Origin: an uncultured Alphaproteobacteria bacterium
GTDB taxonomy: Bacteria > Pseudomonadota > Alphaproteobacteria > RF32 > CAG-239
Direction of reading: 5' to 3'
Assembly (NCBI GenBank): GCA_944391495.1
Contig: CALXTU010000003.1
Span: 1-64,000 of the forward strand
Length of the DNA: 64,000 nt
Position numbers and translations under genes: made by a program. Below, in pieces: positions 32,996-42,635 of the stretch. The notes beneath the pieces were generated by a model, which worked only from the letters and a program-made list of their open reading frames with translations, did no database searches and was not told the origin of the DNA. Positions within the stretch are counted from its first letter, which is position 1, and each line of letters begins with the position of its first letter.

Positions 32996-33607
32996 TTATT
33001 TTTTGCTTTTTTTAGCTGCCGCCGTTTTTCGGGGCTTGCCACCGGCAGGTTTCTTTGTTTGACCTTTTGTTTTGGCAGCCGGAGCTTTTTTAGTCATTGC
33101 TTTTTTTGCGGTTGTTTTGGTCTGTTTTGGCTGCTTCAGGTGGTCAAAAATAAGTTTGGTAATTTTTTTAGCCTTATCGTCATTCATGGCATAGAGCGGA
33201 ATGGAAAAAGAACCAAATTGCGAATTACCGGCAATTTTTTGCATCAGAGTCATATGATAATTGTCGATTTTTTGCGGGGTAATCCGCAGTATCGGACGTT
33301 CCAAGCCGAAACATTTTAAGGTTAAAGGTTCAACGGATTTTATCTGTGTCCATTTAAGAGTTTGATTGTGATCAATTTTAATTCCGTCAGAGTCAATAAC
33401 TGCCAGAGGAAGGCGTATCAAAAAAACAAACAGCGCACTCAGAATAGACAGTGAGCAGGTAATCAGAGCAAAGTAATAAACAGGTTTGTAATCGGGAAAA
33501 ATACTCCAGGTGAACAATACGGCCAGAGCCAGCAAACCGAGGTTGAACAAAAGATATATTCCGAGTTTGCGGCGGGAGTAGTAAAATGTTTGTTGGGTTT
33601 CGCTCAT
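32996..33607 (-). CDS. Membrane protein with basic C-terminal tail (STM3941-like)
   Basis: Protein of 203 residues. Two membrane segments lie near the N-terminus (LGIYLLFNLGLLALAVLFTWSIF and YYFALITCSLSILSALFVFLI), preceded by the sequence TFYYSRRKL that resembles the start of STM3941-family proteins. A soluble PH-like domain follows (VIDSDGIKIDHNQTLKWTQIKSVEPL), and the last 50 residues are an unusual Lys/Ala/Pro/Thr-rich tail (TKKAPAAKTKGQTKKP...). Such a histone-H1-like tail would face the cytosol and could bind nucleic acid or acidic lipids; this is inference. GGAG precedes the start. Confidence 0.65.
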   Translation of the reverse strand: MSETQQTFYYSRRKLGIYLLFNLGLLALAVLFTWSIFPDYKPVYYFALITCSLSILSALFVFLIRLPLAVIDSDGIKIDHNQTLKWTQIKSVEPLTLKCFGLERPILRITPQKIDNYHMTLMQKIAGNSQFGSFSIPLYAMNDDKAKKITKLIFDHLKQPKQTKTTAKKAMTKKAPAAKTKGQTKKPAGGKPRKTAAAKKSKK

Positions 33608-33667
33608 GGTTTTATCTCCGAAGCATATAACTGTATTTTTGTTAATGATAGCCGCAATAAGTTAAAA

Positions 33668-34150
33668 TTAGCTTACGAAGCCGAAAATAAATAAAATGTA
33701 GAGAATCAACATAGCATAAACGCCGGCAATAATATCATCAAGCATTACACCCCAGGCATTTAAAATTTTGCGATCGGCCCAGCCGACGGGTTGCGGTTTG
33801 AATATATCAAAAATGCGAAACAGAATAAAACCGCACAAATAAAGCGGCCAGGCGTGCCAATTGCCTTGCAGATGTGATGCGACGGCGGCAAAAGTCATAA
33901 GCTGTCCGGCAACCTCGTCTATTACAACGAATGACGGGTCGTGCGGCGTTTGCTTTAAGACTTCTTTTACGCTTAAAACACCGATAACAAAGGCTGCCAG
34001 AGTACCGCAGACAATACCGGGCAAACCATGGAAATATGCTAAAACGAAAGCCAACGGCAGCGTGACTAAAGACCCAATTGTACCGGGTGCCGCCTTGGCG
34101 TATCCGACGCCGAAAAAAGTAGCCAGTAAAAATGAAAAGCGTTGTTTCAT
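33668..34150 (-). CDS. pgpA: Phosphatidylglycerophosphatase A
   Basis: Inner-membrane phosphatase that converts phosphatidylglycerol-phosphate to phosphatidylglycerol. It shows the PgpA signature GVGYAKAAPGTIGSLVTLPL at the N-terminus and DPSFVVIDEVAGQLMTF near residue 75, plus a later block FRIFDIFKPQPVGWADRKI and GVMLDDIIAGVYA. Four membrane segments; 160 residues is normal. Start has GGGAG upstream. Monocistronic. Confidence 0.93.
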   Translation of the reverse strand: MKQRFSFLLATFFGVGYAKAAPGTIGSLVTLPLAFVLAYFHGLPGIVCGTLAAFVIGVLSVKEVLKQTPHDPSFVVIDEVAGQLMTFAAVASHLQGNWHAWPLYLCGFILFRIFDIFKPQPVGWADRKILNAWGVMLDDIIAGVYAMLILYILFIFGFVS

Positions 34151-34321
34151 GAGTTTTGGTCTCCCGATAAAAACATTTTTGTTTATAGAAAAATTTTAGC
34201 TGCTTAACAATGCCTTATTACAGTTGATAACAGCAATTTTGAGACTTGAAAAAAAACTTGTCTTTTGTTAGCCTGCTGGCGGTGTATAAAATGAACTGTT
34301 TTTCAGAAAAGGTGTATGACA

Positions 34322-35623
34322 ATGAAAATAGCAGTAATAGGTACCGGTTATGTCGGTCTGCCGACGGGAACCGGATTGGCAGAACTTGGTAATCAGGTTG
34401 TTTGTATTGATAAAGATGAAGAAAAAATTGCAGCGCTTCAGGCCGGGAAACTGACGATTTTTGAAGACGGACTGGAAGAGTTATTTCAACGCAACATCCG
34501 AAACGGCCGGTTGAAATTTACAACATCAACGAAAGAAGGTGTTGCCGGAGCCGATGTTGTTTTGATTGCCGTCGGCACGCCGCCCGATCCGGTCAGCAAA
34601 GAGGCTGATTTGCGATATATCTATGCCGCGGCGGCCGAGTTGGCGCCCGAGCTGACAGGGTATACGGTTATTGCAACCAAATCGACGGTGCCGGTCGGAA
34701 CGGGAGACGAGGTGGAAAACATTATCCGCCGCCAGAATCCCTTGGCTGAGTTTGATGTTGTTTCGCTGCCGGAATTTTTGCGCGAAGGGTTTGCCGTCCA
34801 TGATTTTTTTGCGCCGGACAGGATAGTTATCGGCGCCGACAGCGAAAAAGCGACGGCGGTGCTAAGAGAAATGTACGGACCGTTTGCCGGAAAAACGCAG
34901 ATATTGTTTGTCCGGCGTCGTTCGGCAGAAACGATTAAATATGCATCAAATGCTTTTTTGGCCATGAAAATTCATTATATTAACGAAATGGCCGATTTTT
35001 GCGAAAAGGCCGGTGCCGATATTTTTGAGGTGGCCAAAGGTATGGGGCTTGATCAGAGAATCGGCAGCCGCTTTTTGAATCCGGGACCCGGATACGGCGG
35101 CAGTTGTTTTCCGAAAGATACCAACGCAATGGCCTGTATGGGCAGAAAGTACGGTGCGCCGCTGACGCTGATTGAAACGGCCATCAGCGGTAATGATTTG
35201 CGTAAGGCGCAAATGGCCGAACGGATTTTGCGGCAGGTCGGCGACAATGAAAAAGCCAAAATAGCGGTTTGGGGACTGGCATTTAAAAACGGTACCGATG
35301 ACGTGAGGGAATCGCCGGCTTTGCAAATTGTCGGGCAGATGCTGAAACACGGTGCCCGGCTGCGGGTTTATGATCCGAAGGCCATGGACAATGCCCGCAA
35401 GATTTTGGGCGATGCGGTCGAGTATGCGTCTTCCGAGATTGATGCGGCTCAGGGCGCCGATGTTGTCGCCATTTTGACCGAATGGGAAAGTTTTGCCGAC
35501 GTTGATCTGACGGCGCTTAAAGCCGTTATGCGCCAGCCGCGGATCGTTGATTTGCGCAATATGCTGAAAAGCAGAGATCCGGAAAGATCCGGGTTCGGTT
35601 ATCAGTGCATCGGCAAGGCATAA
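34322..35623 (+). CDS. ugd: UDP-glucose 6-dehydrogenase
   Basis: Oxidises UDP-glucose (or a similar nucleotide sugar) twice to the uronic acid for surface polysaccharide. The NAD-binding start is MKIAVIGTGYVGLPTGTGLAELG; TKSTVPVGTGDEV and SLPEFLREG (usually SNPEFLREG) follow; the catalytic Cys is in GPGYGGSCFPKDTNAM near residue 260; the C-terminal domain has VWGLAFKNGTDDVRESPA. About 433 residues, normal. Start 34322 is favoured over 34316 by spacing to AAGGTG. The Asn-to-Leu change in the SNPEFL motif is a small oddity. No other polysaccharide genes are adjacent. Confidence 0.93.
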   Translation: MKIAVIGTGYVGLPTGTGLAELGNQVVCIDKDEEKIAALQAGKLTIFEDGLEELFQRNIRNGRLKFTTSTKEGVAGADVVLIAVGTPPDPVSKEADLRYIYAAAAELAPELTGYTVIATKSTVPVGTGDEVENIIRRQNPLAEFDVVSLPEFLREGFAVHDFFAPDRIVIGADSEKATAVLREMYGPFAGKTQILFVRRRSAETIKYASNAFLAMKIHYINEMADFCEKAGADIFEVAKGMGLDQRIGSRFLNPGPGYGGSCFPKDTNAMACMGRKYGAPLTLIETAISGNDLRKAQMAERILRQVGDNEKAKIAVWGLAFKNGTDDVRESPALQIVGQMLKHGARLRVYDPKAMDNARKILGDAVEYASSEIDAAQGADVVAILTEWESFADVDLTALKAVMRQPRIVDLRNMLKSRDPERSGFGYQCIGKA

Positions 35624-35626
35624 TTT

Positions 35627-36208
35627 TTATTGCATAAATTCCTGATACTGCCAGGACGGTGCGTCATAGGACAGGTGCAGGACAGCGCCGTTCGGGATAT
35701 CGCAGCGGTCGATGTCGAAATATTGCAGCATTTGGGAAATAGCAATACCGTGGCTTGAGATGCCGATGTTGGGGTGCGGCGTGTTTTCGGCATAATAATT
35801 TAATCCCTGAAGAATGCGCCGCCGGACTTCTGATTTGGTTTCGCCGAACAGAAAACGGATATTGCCCTGTTTGTCATGGCGCCAGCGGTCGTAAAGCTCG
35901 GCAAAGTTCTTTTCGACAGCGCTGATGTGCATGCCCTCGACAATACCCATGTTAACCTCAATAAAACGATGGTCTACTAAAATCGGGGCATGGCAGCGGC
36001 CGGCAACGATGGCGGCCGTTTGCAGCGCACGTTTCATCGGGCTGGAAACAATCAGGGTGATGTGTTTGTCTTTGAGCTTTTCTGCCGTGCGGGCGGCCTG
36101 ACGGCGTCCTTCGGGCGTCAGATCGCCATTGAAACGCTGTCCCTGGATATGACCGCTGATGTTGAACGGGCATTGGCCGTGCCGAAAGATGTAAAAATGT
36201 TTTGTCAT
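35627..36208 (-). CDS. Histidine phosphatase family protein
   Basis: Phosphoglycerate-mutase-like phosphatase of 193 residues. The catalytic motif FRHGQCPFNISGHIQG is at the N-terminus (phospho-acceptor His near 10), LTPEGRRQAARTAEKL and SSPMKRALQTAAIV contribute phosphate-binding arginines, a Glu lies in FIEVNMGIVEGM, and the second His is in ISSHGIAISQML. The substrate is unknown; the group contains sugar-phosphate, cobalamin-precursor and protein phosphatases. Convergent with ugd, with only three bases between the stops. Confidence 0.85.
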   Translation of the reverse strand: MTKHFYIFRHGQCPFNISGHIQGQRFNGDLTPEGRRQAARTAEKLKDKHITLIVSSPMKRALQTAAIVAGRCHAPILVDHRFIEVNMGIVEGMHISAVEKNFAELYDRWRHDKQGNIRFLFGETKSEVRRRILQGLNYYAENTPHPNIGISSHGIAISQMLQYFDIDRCDIPNGAVLHLSYDAPSWQYQEFMQ

Positions 36209-36340
36209 GGTGTTTCCGTTGTTGAAGCTTAACGGATATATATTGCCGTTATTTGTGATTTAATCTTATTAAATAGATGCAAAATATAAAAATTTGTCTA
36301 TACTGAAACGAACAGTTACAGGTTGATAAGGAGATGTCAG

Positions 36341-37327
36341 ATGAAAAATATTGTGCCGGAAAAACTTAAAGCCGGAGATGAAATCAGAGTTATCGCACCG
36401 GCAACGGGGCTTAAAATCATCGGAGCCGACTGCAGGCAGATTGCCAAAGAACGTTTTGAAGCAATGGGGCTTAAGGTCAGTTTCGGCAAAAATACGACAG
36501 ATGACAATTTTGATATGTTCGGCTCGGCCGATGTCATGAAACGCGCCGAGGATATTATGGATGCGTTTGAAGATAAAAACGTCAAAGCTATATTTACGAT
36601 TATCGGCGGTTATAATTCCAATCAGGTTTTACCGTTTTTGGATTATGAGCTTATTCGTCAAAATCCGAAAATTATTTGCGGTTATTCGGATATTACCGCT
36701 CTTTTGAACGGTATCCGCGCCAAGACCGGGCTGATAACTTTTTACGGACCGCATTACAGTTCCGTCGGGATGAAAAAGGGCAACGAATATACGTTTGAGA
36801 TGCTGCGGCAGGTGCTGTTTATAGGAAACTGCGACTGGAAGGCCTCGGCAGAATGGAGTGATGATTTGTGGTTTATTGATCAGGAAAAGCGCGAATTTAT
36901 TAAAAACGACGGCTGGCGGATTGTGCAACCCGGTGATGCCGAGGGGCATCTGGAAGGCGGTAATCTGCAGACTTTTATGCTCCTGAACGGGACGCCGTAT
37001 CAGCAGAATTTTGCGCCTGATACGATTTTGGTGCTGGAAGATTGTTTTGTGTCGGCGGTTGCCGATGCCAAAAGTTTTATGGCTCGTCTGCAATCTTTGG
37101 CGCAAAGGGAAGATTTCAGGAATGTCAGAGCTTTGATTATCGGTCGTTTCCAGAAAGCTTCCGAGGTTAGTGACGAAAAGCTGGCGTTTCTTATCCGGCA
37201 TATTCCGCAATTAAAAGGTTTGCCGGTGATTACCGGTGCGGATTTCGGTCATACGACGCCGATTGCGACTCTGCCACTCGGCGGGCATTGCATTATTCGC
37301 AGCGGGCAGATAAGGATTGACTGGTAA
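36341..37327 (+). CDS. S66 family peptidase (LD-carboxypeptidase/MccF-like)
   Basis: Second S66 serine peptidase in the window, about 328 residues. Start 36341 has AAGGAG seven bases upstream. It shows VRVIAPATG-like start (EIRVIAPATGLKII), FTIIGGYNSNQVLPFLDYELIR, the nucleophile in ICGYSDITALLNGI, an acidic partner in LVLEDCFVSAV and the His in TGADFGHTTPIATLPLG. The insert KRAEDIMDAFEDKNV and the DDLWFIDQEKRE region resemble the MccF group, which cleaves microcin C-type aminoacyl adenylates, more than LdcA. Function could be self-protection or wall recycling. rnhB begins two bases after its stop. Confidence 0.85.
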   Translation: MKNIVPEKLKAGDEIRVIAPATGLKIIGADCRQIAKERFEAMGLKVSFGKNTTDDNFDMFGSADVMKRAEDIMDAFEDKNVKAIFTIIGGYNSNQVLPFLDYELIRQNPKIICGYSDITALLNGIRAKTGLITFYGPHYSSVGMKKGNEYTFEMLRQVLFIGNCDWKASAEWSDDLWFIDQEKREFIKNDGWRIVQPGDAEGHLEGGNLQTFMLLNGTPYQQNFAPDTILVLEDCFVSAVADAKSFMARLQSLAQREDFRNVRALIIGRFQKASEVSDEKLAFLIRHIPQLKGLPVITGADFGHTTPIATLPLGGHCIIRSGQIRIDW

Positions 37328-37328
37328 A

Positions 37329-37961
37329 ATGCCGGATTTTACGTTTGAGGACAGATTGCCGCCGCTGACGGCCGGCATCGACGAAGCCGGCCGCGGTCCC
37401 TGGGCCGGGCCGGTAGTTGCCGGAGCCGCAGTGTTTCTGACCAGAGATATTGATGCCTTTTTGTTGGAAAATCTTAATGATTCCAAAAAAATATCGGCAA
37501 AAAAACGGGAAGTTCTGTATGAAAAACTTCTGGAGGCTCGGGACAAGGGGCAGATGTTGATCGGAATCGGCCAGGCTTCGGCGGAAGAGATTGACCGGCT
37601 GAATATTTTGCAGGCAACGTTTCTGGCGATGCGGCGCGCGGTGGAAAAACTGCCGCAAAAGCCGGCATATGCCATTGTTGACGGTAATCAGAAGCCGCAG
37701 AATTTTCTTTGTGAATGCATGACATTGGTTAAGGGTGATGCGCGGTCATATTCGGTGGCGGCGGCGTCGATTGCGGCCAAGGTATTTCGTGACCGGCTGA
37801 TGAAAGAACTGGCCGGCAGGTATCCGTATTACGGGTTTGAAAAAAATGCCGGCTACGGAACGAAAGCGCATATTGACGGACTGGCCGGACACGGTATTAT
37901 AAACGGAGTGCACCGGTTGTCATACCGGCCGATACAGGAGTTTTTACACCGGGCAGCCTGA
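37329..37961 (+). CDS. rnhB: Ribonuclease HII
   Basis: Removes ribonucleotides from DNA and RNA from RNA-DNA hybrids. Active-site acids are visible in GIDEAGRGPWAGPVVAGA (Asp-Glu near residue 17), AIVDGNQKP (Asp near 116) and KGDARSYSVAAASIAAKVFRDRLM (Asp near 134). About 210 residues, normal. Start set at ATG 37329; an in-frame TTG at 37317 overlaps the previous gene. Two-base gap to the S66 gene suggests cotranscription. Confidence 0.95.
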   Translation: MPDFTFEDRLPPLTAGIDEAGRGPWAGPVVAGAAVFLTRDIDAFLLENLNDSKKISAKKREVLYEKLLEARDKGQMLIGIGQASAEEIDRLNILQATFLAMRRAVEKLPQKPAYAIVDGNQKPQNFLCECMTLVKGDARSYSVAAASIAAKVFRDRLMKELAGRYPYYGFEKNAGYGTKAHIDGLAGHGIINGVHRLSYRPIQEFLHRAA

Positions 37962-38083
37962 GAAGTCGGTTAGGGCTTGAAAATAAACACTTTATGGTTT
38001 TAAAATTTTTTCCTCGTCTCTTGTTAATAAATTTATAACCATCTTTAAGCCATACTGGGTTGCAGAATTGCATTAACAACTGA

Positions 38084-39190
<1,107 letters not shown>

Positions 39191-39214
39191 TATTTATAAA
39201 AAAATCTGTTGTGC

Positions 39215-39256
39215 AAAAAATAAACTTGGACTATATTGAATCCAAGTTTATTTTTT
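39215..39256 (+). terminator. Intrinsic terminator after ccrM
   Basis: AAATAAACTTGGA and TCCAAGTTTATTT form a perfect 13-bp stem around a 10-base loop, with A-run and T-run flanks. Its position rules out the upstream in-frame start for the following gene. Confidence 0.88.
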
Positions 39257-39276
39257 ATGACAAAAAGTTTTTTAAA

Positions 39277-40422
39277 ATGCGCAGATGGTCGGAAAAAAAC
39301 AAAGCTGCGACCAATTTACAAAACCCGGCCGCCGGAAAGAAAACCGAACCGGTTTCGGGAGAAAATTATGCAGCGATAGATTTGGGAACAAACTCCTGTC
39401 GGTTGGTTATTGCCACGCCGACGCCGTCATCTTTTCGGATTGTTGAAACCTTTTCCAAAATTACGCGTCTGGGCGAGGGCATCATCAATAATAATGAATT
39501 GTCGCATACGGCAATCCGCCGGACGGTTAATGCCTTAAAAGTCTGTGCCGGCGTGCTGGAAGAATATGCGCCGATTGCCAAAGCGCGGTATGTGGCCACG
39601 GCAGCCTGCCGCCGGGCAAAAAACTGCCGTTATTTTCTGGACCTGGTGAAAAAAGAAACGGGCCTGACGATAGAAACAATCTCGTCGCAGGAGGAGGCAA
39701 GGCTGGCGGTGGTCGGGTGTATCCCGCTTTTAAACCGGCATATCCGCCGGGCGTTGGTTTTTGATATCGGCGGCGGATCGACGGAGGTGTCGCTGGCGCG
39801 GATGACCAATTCGGGACGGACGCTGATTGAGGGATATGTATCGCTTCCCTATGGGGTTGTGACGGTGGCGGAGGCTTTCCCCAACCATGAAATGACGGAT
39901 CTGGCCTATAACACGATTATTGAACGCACGCACAAAATTCTGGCCGAGTTTGAGGCAAAATATCATATTTCCGAGGCTATTGCCGCGCAGGAAATTCAGG
40001 TTTTGGGAACATCGGGCACGGTGACGGTTTTGGGTGCGGTGCATCTGAATCTGCCGCGTTACAACCGTTCGGCGGTGGACGGGCTGGCTTTAAGTATTCA
40101 AGACGTGCAAAGAACTATTTCCAAAATTAAACGCATGGGAGACGAAGGCCGCAAAAAACACGCCTGCATCGGTATGCAGAAGGCTGATCTGACGATTGCC
40201 GGCTGCGCCATCATTGAAGGACTGTTGTCGTTTTGGCCGATTAGCGAAATTACCATTGCCGACCGCGGAATCCGCGAGGGTATTCTTTTAGATATGATGC
40301 ACGCCGACCGGCAGCAGAAAAAGTCCCGGAAACGGTTTCGGCCGCGGTTTCCGTTTGCCAAAAAAATGCGCCGCCGGGTGAATGACAACCAAAAAATACG
40401 GGAGGCTGTCAATGACAAGTAA
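39277..40422 (+). CDS. Ppx/GppA family phosphatase (first of tandem pair)
   Basis: Exopolyphosphatase/guanosine pentaphosphate phosphatase family, ASKHA fold. Start 39277 is chosen because the ccrM terminator lies just before it. Motifs: AAIDLGTNSCRLVIATP (phosphate 1), TRLGEGI, VATAACRRAKN, SQEEARLAVVGC, VFDIGGGSTEVSLAR (phosphate 2), YVSLPYGVVTVAEAF and LGTSGTVTVLGAV. About 381 residues, without the extra C-terminal domains of E. coli Ppx. The C-terminal tail is basic (KKSRKRFRPRFPFAKKMRRR). It would act on polyphosphate or pppGpp. It overlaps the second copy by 11 bases. Confidence 0.9.
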   Translation: MRRWSEKNKAATNLQNPAAGKKTEPVSGENYAAIDLGTNSCRLVIATPTPSSFRIVETFSKITRLGEGIINNNELSHTAIRRTVNALKVCAGVLEEYAPIAKARYVATAACRRAKNCRYFLDLVKKETGLTIETISSQEEARLAVVGCIPLLNRHIRRALVFDIGGGSTEVSLARMTNSGRTLIEGYVSLPYGVVTVAEAFPNHEMTDLAYNTIIERTHKILAEFEAKYHISEAIAAQEIQVLGTSGTVTVLGAVHLNLPRYNRSAVDGLALSIQDVQRTISKIKRMGDEGRKKHACIGMQKADLTIAGCAIIEGLLSFWPISEITIADRGIREGILLDMMHADRQQKKSRKRFRPRFPFAKKMRRRVNDNQKIREAVNDK

Positions 40423-41362
40423 AAATTATGCCGGAATTGATTTGGGCTCCAATTCGTGCAAGCTGCTGATCTGCGATGAAAACGGGCGGGCATTATGCGT
40501 TAAAAATTATCCGACGCGGCTGGCCGAGGGAATGTATAAAGAAAACAAAATAACGCCGGAGGCGTTTGAGCGCGGGCAGCAGTGCTTTTTTGACTGCCGG
40601 CAGCTTTTGGACAAATACAATGTCAGTCCGCAGAATCTGCGGGCGATTACCACGGCGGCCTGCCGGATGGCAGCCAACGGCAGGGAGTTTGTCAAAAAAA
40701 TTTATGACGAATCGCATATTCGTCTGGAGATTATTGACGGTAGAGAAGAAGCTCTGCTTAATCTGAAAGGCGCGGCGGAGCATGTGCGCGGCAAAAGCAA
40801 ATATCTTATTGTTTATGATCTGGGCGGCGGCTCGACCGAGGTAACACTGGCAGCCAATACGGATAATCCGGAAATTTTGCAGACTATATCAATTCCCTGG
40901 GGAGCGCGGAATGCTTCGGAAGCATTTAATCTGGTTGAATATTCGGAAGAAGCCGGCGACCGGCTGCGGGTCGAGGTCGACGGATATCTTGATGATTTTC
41001 TGACCAAAGCCGATTTGGCGGCACATTCCGATATTTGTTTTGTGGCGACGTCGTCGACACCGCTGCGGCTGGTTTCGATGATACGCGGTTTCGGCGATTA
41101 TAACCGCGAGAGAGCCGACGGTTTGAAAATGAGCCGCCAGGAAATGGACGAGGCGATTGACGGACTACTGCGTGCCAGACGTGAAGAATTGGCGCAAAAT
41201 CCGTATATCGGGGATAAACGCTCGTATATTTTTATTGCCGCCTGCGTCATTTTCAGACGGATTTACGAAAGGCTCGGCATTTCGGAACTGACAGCATCTT
41301 TGAAAAGTGCCAAGGACGGTATTGTGGCGGAATTGATTGCCCGTGACCGGAAGGAGGGTTAA
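40412..41362 (+). CDS. Ppx/GppA family phosphatase (second of tandem pair)
   Basis: Paralogue of the preceding gene, 316 residues, with the same landmarks: YAGIDLGSNSCKLLICDENG, TRLAEGMY, ITTAACRMAANG, DGREEALLNLKGA, IVYDLGGGSTEVTLA, SIPWGARNASEAF and FVATSSTPLRLVSM. In the last motif TSSTP replaces the usual GTSGT, and several catalytic-region residues differ, so activity or specificity may have changed. Start 40412 has GGAGG seven bases upstream and overlaps the previous stop, implying coupled translation. rlmE follows after two bases. Confidence 0.88.
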   Translation: MTSKNYAGIDLGSNSCKLLICDENGRALCVKNYPTRLAEGMYKENKITPEAFERGQQCFFDCRQLLDKYNVSPQNLRAITTAACRMAANGREFVKKIYDESHIRLEIIDGREEALLNLKGAAEHVRGKSKYLIVYDLGGGSTEVTLAANTDNPEILQTISIPWGARNASEAFNLVEYSEEAGDRLRVEVDGYLDDFLTKADLAAHSDICFVATSSTPLRLVSMIRGFGDYNRERADGLKMSRQEMDEAIDGLLRARREELAQNPYIGDKRSYIFIAACVIFRRIYERLGISELTASLKSAKDGIVAELIARDRKEG

Positions 41363-41364
41363 TT

Positions 41365-42060
41365 ATGGCCAGACCAGGTAAAGCGGCAGATGTCATCGGC
41401 GCCAGGCATAATCTGACGGTTAAGCTGAAAACGGGAAAATACAAAAAGAAGTCTTCCAACCAGTGGCTGCTGCGGCAGCTGAATGATCCGTATGTGGCCG
41501 AGGCCAAACGGCAGGGATATCGTTCGCGGGCGGCATTTAAGCTGATTCAACTGGACGAGAAATATCATTTTTTGGGAAAAGGCAAAGTTATCGTTGATCT
41601 CGGGTGTGCGCCGGGCGGCTGGACGCAGGTTGCGGTTGCACGCAACAAGGGCAGCGGCAAGGTTGTCGGCATTGATATTCTGGAAACCGAGGCTGTTCCT
41701 GGCGCCGAGCTGATTTGTCAGGATTTTACGTCGGCCGATGCGCCGGAAAAGTTGAAAAAATTGCTCAACGGCGAGGCTGATATCGTTATGAGCGATATGG
41801 CCGCCAACACGACGGGACATCAGCAGACAGATCATTTGCGGACGATTGCGCTGGTTGAAGCTGCTTATGAATTTGCCAAAGAAGTTTTGAGCGAAGGCGG
41901 TATTTTTATTGCCAAAGTATTTCAGGGCGGTGCCGAAGGCGGGTTGTTGGCGGACGTTAAGCAGAATTTTGCCAAAGCGGCGCATTTTAAACCGGAGGCC
42001 AGCCGCAAAGAATCGCCGGAGACGTATCTGGTAGCTTTGGGATATAAGAAAAAACAATAA
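41365..42060 (+). CDS. rlmE: 23S rRNA 2'-O-ribose U2552 methyltransferase
   Basis: FtsJ/RrmJ-family SAM methyltransferase that modifies the A-loop of 23S rRNA late in 50S assembly. Motifs: SNQWLLRQLNDPYVAEAKRQGYRSRAAFKL (with the first catalytic Lys), IVDLGCAPGGWTQVA (SAM motif I), DIVMSDMAANTTGHQQTDHLR (catalytic Asp) and GIFIAKVFQGG (catalytic Lys). The basic N-terminal extension (NLTVKLKTGKYKKKSS) is common in alphaproteobacteria. 231 residues. ppx-rlmE adjacency is usual in this class; here two ppx copies precede it. Confidence 0.95.
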   Translation: MARPGKAADVIGARHNLTVKLKTGKYKKKSSNQWLLRQLNDPYVAEAKRQGYRSRAAFKLIQLDEKYHFLGKGKVIVDLGCAPGGWTQVAVARNKGSGKVVGIDILETEAVPGAELICQDFTSADAPEKLKKLLNGEADIVMSDMAANTTGHQQTDHLRTIALVEAAYEFAKEVLSEGGIFIAKVFQGGAEGGLLADVKQNFAKAAHFKPEASRKESPETYLVALGYKKKQ

Positions 42061-42076
42061 AACGCATGGTAAGTAT

Positions 42077-42105
42077 TTGACATCTGCCGGCTTTTCGGTT
42101 ATTGC
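42077..42105 (+). promoter_or_regulatory. Possible promoter upstream of the 42.2 kb gene
   Basis: TTGACA at 42077-42082, 17-base spacer, TATTGC at 42100-42105. The -35 is perfect, the -10 moderate. Confidence 0.45.
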
Positions 42106-42161
42106 TAAAGAATATACGGCAGTTATTATGTTTATTTTAATTCATTATTTAAATTTAATTT

Positions 42162-42527
42162 ATGGAAAAAGTTTTTTTATCCAAAAAGCGGATTTATCTT
42201 GACGGAACAGCACAGGATTTACCGCAAGGAAAGCTGACGCCGGATACGGTGGCCGGTTGGGTGGTTAAAAAACTTGTCGGACCGTTGAGAATTATTGCTC
42301 CGGACGGCAGTGTCAGAACGGTTGCGCCGCAGTCAGGTTTTAACCTAAAGGTTACGGCTTTCGGAGGTATTTGGACAGAGGGCGGAAAATTGGCGACGAT
42401 TTTGGCCGTCAGGTGTTCGGAAATCATCGGGCTGTTTCTGTATACGGAAGGCGATGATTTTCTGAGCGAGCTGGTTGACCCGGATATTAATGTCCCGGCG
42501 GAGATTGTTACCGGCGAAAGGGTTTAA
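42162..42527 (+). CDS. Hypothetical protein, 121 residues
   Basis: Unrecognised soluble protein (MEKVFLSKKRIYLDGTAQDLP...), probably beta-rich with short strands such as LRIIAPDGSVRTVAPQSGF and KLATILAVRCSEIIGLFLYTEG. No signal peptide or membrane segment. No obvious ribosome-binding site, but codon use and composition match the neighbours. Possible relation to the adjacent flagellar genes is only positional. A hairpin follows at 42544-42569. Confidence 0.6.
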   Translation: MEKVFLSKKRIYLDGTAQDLPQGKLTPDTVAGWVVKKLVGPLRIIAPDGSVRTVAPQSGFNLKVTAFGGIWTEGGKLATILAVRCSEIIGLFLYTEGDDFLSELVDPDINVPAEIVTGERV

Positions 42528-42543
42528 TGTTCCGATTTTGACG

Positions 42544-42569
42544 AAAGGCACCTGGTTAAAGGTGCCTTC
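42544..42569 (+). terminator. Hairpin after the 42.2 kb gene
   Basis: AAGGCACCT and AGGTGCCTT form a perfect 9-bp stem with loop ggttaa. The tail lacks a T-run, so termination may be weak. Confidence 0.4.
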
Positions 42570-42635
42570 CGGCGTTTAAAGGCGTTGCTTTTTGCGGCGC
42601 TTTTTTTTATACTGCGGCAAAACAGGAGAAAGACA

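Noticed and set aside
38000..38083. CtrA site upstream of ccrM
   Set aside because: TAACCATCTTTAA resembles the motif but the spacer is six instead of seven bases; in such AT-rich sequence the match is not convincing.
39211..39276. Upstream extension of the first Ppx/GppA gene
   Set aside because: The extension would be translated across the perfect 13-bp ccrM terminator, so the ATG at 39277 is preferred.
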